DNA of 64,000 nucleotides from Methanococcus aeolicus Nankai-3 (GTDB lineage: Archaea; AGJL01; Methanococci; Methanococcales; Methanococcaceae): contig NC_009635.1 of the NCBI RefSeq assembly GCF_000017185.1, forward strand, positions 1,113,189 through 1,177,188, written 5' to 3'. How positions within the stretch are numbered: position 1 is the first letter of the stretch; each line of letters opens with the position of its first letter. The translations under genes and the position numbers were made by a program. Below, in pieces: positions 57,773 through 64,000 of the stretch. The notes beneath the pieces were generated by a model. The model did not search any database and was not told the DNA's origin. It saw nothing but the letters and a program-made list of their open reading frames with translations.

Positions 57773-58174
57773 ATGGTAAAATTAACCGAAGAAATGAAAA
57801 AATCACTAAATGAAGCCATTGTATTTCTTGGCACAGCTTCAAAAGACGGAATACCAAATATAGCACCTATGAAAGCGCTAAAAGTAATAGATGATGAAAC
57901 TGTTGTTATATGCGATAATTTCATGCTTAAAACATTAAAAAATATTAAAGAAAATCCAAATGTTTCAATTGCTACGGCTGATTGTAGGGAAAATCCATTC
58001 CAATACAAAGGAGTTGCAGAATATCATACAGAAGGGGAATGGTTTGAAATTGCAAAAGAAATAGATGCACAATTTAACAAAATTCCAAAAGGGGCCATTG
58101 TAATAAAAATAAAAGAAGTATATAATTTAAAATCTGGTGAAGATGCTGGAAAATTACTTTTAAAAGATGAATAA
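57773..58174 (+). CDS. Pyridoxamine 5'-phosphate oxidase-like flavin protein
   Basis: A split-barrel FMN-binding protein of about 133 residues. The conserved part is VFLGTASKDGIPNIAPMKALKVIDDETVVICDNF near residue 18, followed by LKTLKNIKENPNVSIATAD. Small archaeal members bind FMN or F420 and act as reductases or oxidases of unknown substrate. ATG 57773 (MVKLTEE) follows GATGGTAAAA; the ATG at 57764 is an alternative three codons upstream. Confidence 0.8.
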   Translation: MVKLTEEMKKSLNEAIVFLGTASKDGIPNIAPMKALKVIDDETVVICDNFMLKTLKNIKENPNVSIATADCRENPFQYKGVAEYHTEGEWFEIAKEIDAQFNKIPKGAIVIKIKEVYNLKSGEDAGKLLLKDE

Positions 58175-58294
58175 ATTATATTATTATATCTATTTTTTTA
58201 AATATTTACTCGGAGCTCCGAAAAATTTATAATAATTTTTAAAATTTAAAAAATCTACAATGTTAAAAATAAAAAAAGAAAAAGAATAAAAGGT

Positions 58295-58528
58295 TTATAA
58301 TAAGCCTGCTGTATCTAATGCCATTTTAGCCTCTTCTGTTGAAGCCCCTTTCTCGATTTCAACTGTTTTATCGGTTGCTTCGAGGTGTTTTAAGTTGCAT
58401 CTTCTTCTTTTTACATTTCCGTCGATTACAACAAAGTTTTTGTCTAATACATCTACAATTACACAGGTGTTTCCTGCTTCTCTTCCCAATGTTTTAACAC
58501 ATACTCTTCCTACTTCTACTGCTATCAT
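58295..58528 (-). CDS. rpl14e: 50S ribosomal protein L14e (eL14)
   Basis: The KOW-type ribosomal protein eL14 of archaea and eukaryotes starts MIAVEVGRVCVKTLGREAGN and continues CVIVDVLDKNFVVIDGNVKRRRCNLKHLE. The ATG at 58528 is preceded by AGGTGAG and gives 77 residues, the usual length; upstream in-frame codons reaching 58579 are not homologous. It belongs to the adkA-DUF106-rpl34e-cmk-rpl14e cluster. Confidence 0.96.
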   Translation of the reverse strand: MIAVEVGRVCVKTLGREAGNTCVIVDVLDKNFVVIDGNVKRRRCNLKHLEATDKTVEIEKGASTEEAKMALDTAGLL

Positions 58529-58601
58529 ATTCTCACCTAAGTTTTTTGTTATTACTGGTCGTCGCCAACCGTAATTCATCCTACAAACAAGGAATGAGTT
58601 A

Positions 58602-59138
58602 TTATTTAGATTTATTGGCTATTGCCCTATCTATAATACTAAATACGCCCTCTATATTCCATGCCGATGAATTTATAATAATATCATATATTGATAAATC
58701 ATCTATATTTATGTCATATAATTCTTTATAGCGTTTCTTTTCGCTATTTTCTCTATTTATCATCTTATTTAGTGCGGTGTTTATATCTTCGCATTCTCTT
58801 TCGCTTATTCTTTCACACCTAACCATTGAAGGAGCCCTCAACCATATTGAAATGGTTGGTTCAACTGAATTTTTTTTGAGCATCCATGTAGCAAGTCTTC
58901 CTTCAAGAACTATATTTCCTTCTTTTGCCAATTCGACCTGTTTTCTATCAATCTCATGGTCAATATTAGGATTTTCTTCGGCATACTTGCTAAATTCTTG
59001 GAGCCCCATACCCATTTCTTTTGCCATATCTCGAAAAATAAAACCTGCACAAACATGATTTAAATTATATTTTTCAGATATTAGCTTTGCTATGGTTGTG
59101 GTTCCAGTTCCCGGAAGTCCTCCAATAGTTATTATCAT
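58602..59138 (-). CDS. cmk: Cytidylate kinase (archaeal)
   Basis: Cmk phosphorylates CMP and dCMP. The P-loop [19 protein letters not shown] lies at residues 6-24. [15 protein letters not shown] is the NMP-binding part, and [19 protein letters not shown] the lid region. At 178 residues it is an archaeal short-type Cmk. It lies between rpl34e and rpl14e, as in many euryarchaea. Confidence 0.95.
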   Translation of the reverse strand: MIITIGGLPGTGTTTIAKLISEKYNLNHVCAGFIFRDMAKEMGMGLQEFSKYAEENPNIDHEIDRKQVELAKEGNIVLEGRLATWMLKKNSVEPTISIWLRAPSMVRCERISERECEDINTALNKMINRENSEKKRYKELYDINIDDLSIYDIIINSSAWNIEGVFSIIDRAIANKSK

Positions 59139-59147
59139 TATCGCACC

Positions 59148-59417
59148 CTATAAGTTTCTTGCTTTCTCAATCATTAACCTTTTGAGACATTTTGGACATA
59201 AAAATCCACCATATGGTCTCTCTGGTCTTTTCTCTGTCTTTGAAAGTTTTGCTATCTCTATTTTTCGTCCTCTTGGAACTCCGTTAAGGAGAGCTCCACA
59301 TGCACCACATTTAGCTTTTGAAACTTTACTTCTTCTGTGGTGTGTGAGAGTTTTGTTTCCAGGACCTCTTTTTGAAATTTTTTTGAATGAACCTGACTTA
59401 AATCTTGGAGCAGGCAT
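59148..59417 (-). CDS. rpl34e: 50S ribosomal protein L34e (eL34)
   Basis: The basic protein eL34 shows MPAPRFKSGSFKKISKRGPG, a zinc pair CGACGALLNGVPRG and a second one CPKCLKRLM. Length 89 is normal. It starts after AGGTTATAAT in the cluster order adkA, DUF106, (tRNA-Ser), rpl34e, cmk. Confidence 0.96.
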   Translation of the reverse strand: MPAPRFKSGSFKKISKRGPGNKTLTHHRRSKVSKAKCGACGALLNGVPRGRKIEIAKLSKTEKRPERPYGGFLCPKCLKRLMIEKARNL

Positions 59418-59584
59418 ATTATAACCTCTTTGTGTTTCATTTAATTTGTATTAAAATGGTATATTTAGTATGCAATTATAGTATATAAATATTTTGCTGG
59501 TATTGGTGGAGCTCCTTATATAATTAATTATAATTATTTTTTTATTATTTTTAGAGTTTAAAACAAAAACATTATTTTAAAATT

Positions 59585-59796
59585 ATAGTAAGTTCAATAA
59601 CTGTCCCTTATCCGTCCTATTGTAAAAATTCCCCTGGAATTTTGAGGTCCCCCTGGGATTCAATAATCTCTGATTATTGCATATCGTAAAAACTCCTTCG
59701 GAGTTTTGAGAAATTATTGAATTTCTCATTATTAGTAATAGGGCAGAGATTTTAGCTTTAAGACGGTTTAGTGAAAAAGACCGAAGATTTACCATA
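59585..59796 (+). mobile_element. Small inverted-repeat element, copy 6
   Basis: This 212-bp copy starts ATAGTAAGTTCAATAACTG and ends GACCGAAGATTTACCAT. It is the longest family member. The extra length comes from stacked hairpin units such as AAATTCCCCTGGAATTTT and AAAACTCCTTCGGAGTTTT, and ATTATTGAATTTCTCATTATT. It lies between rpl34e and tRNA-Ser. Confidence 0.8.
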
Positions 59797-59853
59797 TATA
59801 AATCTACTAATAAAATATATAAATTTATAAATGTATTCTCCTAAAATAAAAAG

Positions 59854-59940
59854 CGCAGAGGAAGGGATTTGAACCCTTGCGGAGCAAAGCTCCACCGGAT
59901 TTCAAGTCCGGCGCCATAGTCCAAGCTCGACCACCTCTGC
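59854..59940 (-). tRNA. tRNA-Ser (TGA)
   Basis: On the minus strand the acceptor GCAGAGG pairs with CCTCTGC and the discriminator is G. A long variable arm (TGGAGCTTTGCTCCG) marks a class II tRNA. The anticodon stem CCGGA/TCCGG encloses the loop CTTGAAA, which gives anticodon TGA (serine). CCA is not encoded. Confidence 0.96.
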
Positions 59941-60086
59941 ACAAATTAAAGCATTTTTAGTAGTTTATATCATATATTATCATAATAACTATTCTAAACA
60001 CACATAATTATAGATATAATAAGTAATATATATACTTTTTGGTAGGGTTCTAAAAATTAATAGAAATATATAATATTATATCAATA

Positions 60087-60683
60087 TTATTTAATTCCCA
60101 TAACCTTCCTCAATATCATTGAAGTAGCCATTGAGCATAAAATATACCATCCAAGCCAGCCTAATGCCGTATCCCCCACTATACCAAATCCACCTTTGTA
60201 AAATATACTCCCAATCCAGTGAAATGGTCCCACAAGTAATATCTTTGAAAGAATTACAGGGAGCTCCACCACAACACCATTCCAACCACTATTTGCCAAA
60301 TGGATTACTCCATTATAATCATAAACATGCCTCAAATATGCAAATATAGCAATAATTGGCACCCATGTATATATCATAGGTTTGAAACTCATTTTCATCA
60401 TTTCCATTTGAGATGCCATCATTTTTTGCTGTTCTGCCTGTAATTTTTCCATTAAATCAGGGTCTTTTTGTGCCTGTCTTGCCTTAACTTGAAAATCCTG
60501 AATTTCTTTCTTTAATTCAGCCATTCTTTTCTGATTTACAAGCAATTTTGTAGCTAAATTTATAATAAAAGATACAACGAAAGCCATAGTCAATATGGCA
60601 ATAGCAGGATGCATATTTTTTATAATTGGCATAAATACTGAATCCAATGCACCATAAAACATATTAAAAATTGAGTCAAACAT
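60087..60683 (-). CDS. EMC3/TMCO1-like membrane protein (DUF106)
   Basis: This archaeal homologue of the Oxa1/Get1/EMC3 superfamily helps insert membrane proteins. The 198-residue protein has a first helix near residues 28-50 ([15 protein letters not shown]), a charged coiled coil ([30 protein letters not shown]), Met-rich [16 protein letters not shown] and two or three further helices. This layout is diagnostic. It is adjacent to adkA, as in other archaea, where secY usually lies nearby. Confidence 0.9.
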   Translation of the reverse strand: MFDSIFNMFYGALDSVFMPIIKNMHPAIAILTMAFVVSFIINLATKLLVNQKRMAELKKEIQDFQVKARQAQKDPDLMEKLQAEQQKMMASQMEMMKMSFKPMIYTWVPIIAIFAYLRHVYDYNGVIHLANSGWNGVVVELPVILSKILLVGPFHWIGSIFYKGGFGIVGDTALGWLGWYILCSMATSMILRKVMGIK

Positions 60684-60810
60684 CTTATCTCCTTTAAAAA
60701 GTATAATAAATAAATATTAGTTTAAATAATAAATAAAAAAAGAAGTATATATAATTATCTAATTATAAATAAATATATTATAATATATTAATTTTATAAC
60801 ATTTATTTTA

Positions 60811-61428
<618 letters not shown>

Positions 61429-61432
61429 TCAA

Positions 61433-61547
61433 TAGTGTGTTCGAAAAATTTGTTCTTAAATGTCAGAAAGAATATTCTGATTTAACCGATAAGATATATT
61501 ATAAATATTTTTGCGGTATTTTATACGGTAAGTTCTCGAACATACTA
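61433..61547. mobile_element. Second-type small inverted-repeat element
   Basis: This 115-bp segment has ends TAGTGTGTTCGAAAA (61433) and TTCTCGAACATACTA (61533-61547), 13 of 15 bases inverted. The interior TTTGTTCTTAAATGTC resembles 57.6 kb (TTTGTTCTTTAATGTC). The ends resemble those that bracket 39.4-40.3 kb. No coding capacity. Confidence 0.5.
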
Positions 61548-61675
61548 CAATTTATATTTATATGACATATATATTATTTATTATTTTTTTATTTGATAAT
61601 GGGCATATATTTATCTATTTATTATGCTTATTTTATTATATATTTATTATTTTTATTTGTCGTTTATAGTTAATC

Positions 61676-61860
61676 TTCAATAACTGTCCTTTATCTGTCC
61701 CAACTTATTAAACAAAAGCATAGCTTTTGTAAACAAAATCCTTTTAGGATTTTGTACAAAATCGAAGATTTTGTAAACAAATTCCTTTGTTTTTCTCTAA
61801 TACCACAGAGATTTTAGTTTAATTGTGCAGTTTAATGAAAGAGACCGAAGATTGACTATA
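61676..61860 (+). mobile_element. Small inverted-repeat element, copy 7
   Basis: This 185-bp copy starts ATAGTTAATCTTCAATAAC and ends GACCGAAGATTGACTATA. Internal hairpin units include CAAAAGCATAGCTTTTG and AAAATCCTTTTAGGATTTT, plus ACAAAATCGAAGATTTTGT. Its right end overlaps the stop codon of the minus-strand gene beginning at 62182. Confidence 0.85.
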
Positions 61861-62182
61861 TTTCTTTATATCGTAATTCCATTATAGTTTTAAGTGCAAT
61901 TCCAATTTCAGTTATTCTGTTTATATCAGTTTCATTATCTAATTTATCAAATAAATAATTTATTTTTTTATTTAATATTTCTTGATGGTTATTGTTATCA
62001 ATATTGCTGGTAGATTTATCTATGTTGTCCATGTTTGTTATTTTATCCTCATGATTACATTGGGGACAATATTCATTGCCTTCTTTGTCTTCAAACATGG
62101 GAGCTCCACAAACATCACAATGTTTGGAAAGCATTTTCGAACCTTTAAACATTTCCTTGGATGCCATTTTTACAAAATCCAT
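61856..62182 (-). CDS. Zinc-ribbon protein of the autoantigen p27-like type (UPF0148)
   Basis: A 108-residue protein with one zinc ribbon, CDVCGAPMFEDKEGNEYCPQC, near residue 22, after a helix MASKEMFKGSKMLSKH. This matches the Sjogren/scleroderma autoantigen-1-like family of archaea. A low-complexity Asn-rich linker precedes a C-terminal helix. The TAG stop is provided by the end of a small inverted-repeat element. The ATG at 62182 has GGTGA four bases upstream. Function unknown. Confidence 0.8.
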   Translation of the reverse strand: MDFVKMASKEMFKGSKMLSKHCDVCGAPMFEDKEGNEYCPQCNHEDKITNMDNIDKSTSNIDNNNHQEILNKKINYLFDKLDNETDINRITEIGIALKTIMELRYKEI

Positions 62183-62355
62183 CAACTCACCGCAAATTAT
62201 TTTATATATTGGTAGTTTATTTATATCATATAATTTATAATTTTAATCAATATTAATAATATATTGAATTAGAACAATATATAGTTATAATGTATTTTAT
62301 AGCATATATCTTATTAAAGGAAGAGTATAAAGATTATAGGAGAGGCATGATAAAT

Positions 62356-64000
62356 ATGGAATTAAATTACAATGAATTAGGATTAAAAGTAGGATTAGAA
62401 ATACACCAACAATTAAACACCAAAAGAAAACTTTTTTGTAATTGTCCCACATTAATACGAGAGGACAGCCCAGACGGAGAAATACAACGAACATTACGAA
62501 CATCCCAGAGCGAAATGGGAGAAATTGATAAAGCCGCACTTATTGAATCCAAAAAAGGCAAAAAAAATATTTACCAATATTATAATGATACAACCTGTCT
62601 TGTGGAATTGGACGAAGAACCTCCACATGCTCCCTCAGAAGAAGCCATAAAAACAGCCTTGGAAGTATCTTATTTAATGAATATGGAGGCAGTTAATGAA
62701 ATACAGACAATGAGAAAAATAGTAATTGACGGTTCAAATACTAGCGGATTTCAAAGAACAGCCTATATATCCCAGGATGGATTTATTGAAACAGAGCACG
62801 GGAGAGTAGGAATAACCAGCCTTTGTTTAGAGGAGGATGCATGTAGAAAAATAGAGGGCAATGATAGTTATACAATATATAGAGTGGATAGGTTGGGAAT
62901 ACCATTATTAGAGATAACCACAGAACCCGACATAACTAACCCCAAAATGGGAAAAGAAAGTGCAAAAAGAATAGGTAGCATATTAAGAGCAACTGGAATG
63001 GCTAAAAGGGGGCTGGGCACTATAAGGCAGGATGTAAATGTATCCATAAAAAATGGTGCAAGAATTGAAGCAAAAGGAGTCCAAAATCTTGATTTAATTG
63101 AAAAAGTTATTGAAAATGAAGTAATAAGGCAGATGAATTTAATAGAAATAGCAAAAACATTGCAGGAAAGAAATGCCGAAGCCATACACAACATAATAGA
63201 TATTACAGAATTATTAAAGAATACTAATTCAAAAGTATTAAAAAGTGCTTTAAAAAAGAAAAATGGAAAAATTAAGGCAGTAGTATTAAAAGGATTTGGA
63301 GGACTTGTTGGAAAAGAAATTCAGGAAGGTAGAAGGTTGGGAACTGAATTATCAGACCGGGCAAAAATCATTGCAGGAGTTGGAGGATTATTCCACACCG
63401 ATGAGCTCCCACATTACGGCATAACAGGGGAAGAAGTAAAATTATTGAAAGAATATATAAACAGCATAATATCAATTACAGAACAGGATGCCATTGTATT
63501 GGTGGCAGATGAAAATAATAAAGTAGATAATGCCTTAAATGCCATATTAACCAGAGCGGAAGAGGCGATCTTAGGGGTTCCAGAAGAAACCAGAAAAGCC
63601 TTGGAAAATGGAAATACCTCTTATTTAAGGCCACTTGCAGGTTCGGCGAGAATGTATCCTGAAACAGATATTCCAGCTATTTATTTAGAGGAGGAATATA
63701 TTCAGAGCATAAAAGACAATTTACCAGAGATGCCAGAAACAAAATTAAAACGATTTATAAAAGAATATGAATTAAATGAGGATTTGGCAAATATTATGGT
63801 TTCCTCATATAAAGTAAATATGTTTGAAGAGTTATGCAAAAATCATAACACTATAAAACCTACGCTAATAGCCACCACCCTTGAAGCTACGCTGAGAGAA
63901 ATTAAAAGGGAAGGACATAATACTGACGGACTAACAAAACAACATTTTGATATGGTATTTAGTGGATTGGCAGAAGCAAAAACTTCAAAAGAAGCTATTG
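62356..64000 (+). CDS. gatE: Glu-tRNA(Gln) amidotransferase subunit E (partial)
   Basis: GatE with GatD converts Glu-tRNA(Gln) to Gln-tRNA(Gln) in archaea, complementing the non-discriminating GltX in this window. The frame starts MELNYNELGLKVGLEIHQQL and continues with LFCNCPTLIREDSPDG, LVELDEEPPHAPSEEA, DGFIETEHGRVGI and RLAGSARMYPETDIP-like segments, typical of GatE (not GatB, from the QQLN and length). The ATG at 62356 fits AGGAGAGG spacing better than 62347. It is open to the window end; about 548 of about 630 residues are present. Confidence 0.94.
   Translation, partial: MELNYNELGLKVGLEIHQQLNTKRKLFCNCPTLIREDSPDGEIQRTLRTSQSEMGEIDKAALIESKKGKKNIYQYYNDTTCLVELDEEPPHAPSEEAIKTALEVSYLMNMEAVNEIQTMRKIVIDGSNTSGFQRTAYISQDGFIETEHGRVGITSLCLEEDACRKIEGNDSYTIYRVDRLGIPLLEITTEPDITNPKMGKESAKRIGSILRATGMAKRGLGTIRQDVNVSIKNGARIEAKGVQNLDLIEKVIENEVIRQMNLIEIAKTLQERNAEAIHNIIDITELLKNTNSKVLKSALKKKNGKIKAVVLKGFGGLVGKEIQEGRRLGTELSDRAKIIAGVGGLFHTDELPHYGITGEEVKLLKEYINSIISITEQDAIVLVADENNKVDNALNAILTRAEEAILGVPEETRKALENGNTSYLRPLAGSARMYPETDIPAIYLEEEYIQSIKDNLPEMPETKLKRFIKEYELNEDLANIMVSSYKVNMFEELCKNHNTIKPTLIATTLEATLREIKREGHNTDGLTKQHFDMVFSGLAEAKTSKEAI

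Noticed and set aside
60091..60285. Cys/Trp-rich frame overlapping the DUF106 gene
   Set aside because: It is an alternative frame of a well-supported gene on the same strand.

Overview
The window looks like a chromosomal segment of a mesophilic, AT-rich methanogenic archaeon of the order Methanococcales. The grounds are: base composition near 30% G+C; GGTGAT-type ribosome binding sites before most starts; archaeal-only genes (rpoD/N/K, rpl18e, rpl14e, rpl34e, adkA, gatE, a KEOPS Pcc1-like gene, an EMC3-like DUF106 gene); and a methanogenesis marker protein 15 gene. The sequence resembles Methanococcus aeolicus-type genomes, but no species is asserted.

Layout. 1-19.3 kb is one large CRISPR-Cas block. 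It has a type I-B interference operon (cas3-cas5-cas7-cas8b, minus strand), a divergent adaptation operon (cas1-cas2-cas4), a 19-repeat array, and then a type III-A operon reading back toward the array (cas10-csm2-csm3-csm4-csm5 and two csm6-like genes). No cas6 is visible, although both effector types normally need one. 19.3-24.6 kb is a low-density accessory zone. It holds relics of a cas3 5' end and a lone degenerate CRISPR repeat, two exported or anchored proteins, an EF-Tu-like protein, coaBC, and several short inverted-repeat elements. 24.7-28.4 kb has an FAD oxidoreductase, a DedA-type protein, hypC, a ferredoxin and an enolase-like protein without catalytic residues. 28.4-32.9 kb is the conserved archaeal rps13-rps4-rps11-rpoD-rpl18e-rpl13-rps9-rpoN-rpoK cluster with tRNA-Pro and tRNA-Ser. 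33-46.7 kb is mixed housekeeping: argS, gltX, pyrC, a SulP transporter, mmp15 and membrane proteins. 46.7-54.8 kb is a complete tryptophan operon, trpC-D-E-G-F-B-(PII-like fusion)-A, preceded by a 36-codon open frame ending Trp-Arg-Trp. 54.8-64 kb has an RraA-like gene, moeA fused to a binding-protein domain, the rpl14e-cmk-rpl34e-DUF106-adkA cluster, tRNA-Ser, and the start of gatE, which runs off the window.

Three kinds of repeat overlay the genes. (1) The 8-bp palindrome GGAGCTCC occurs about 66 times by hand count, roughly once per kb, in coding and noncoding DNA alike. Fewer than one would be expected by chance at this composition. (2) A family of seven 115-215 bp elements has inverted ends of the form ATAGTCAATCTTC. 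Several abut genes and supply their stop codons or last residues. (3) Short hairpin units built from perfect 7-9 bp stems occur in intergenic DNA, inside some of the longer elements, and in one case inside a coding sequence.

The points most worth a second look are the GGAGCTCC signature and its absence from the type III-A core, the possible Trp leader peptide in an archaeon, the PII-domain fusion inside the trp operon, the relic cas3/CRISPR repeat that flanks the CRISPR-Cas block, the stop-donating small elements, and the apparently inactive enolase in the ribosomal cluster.
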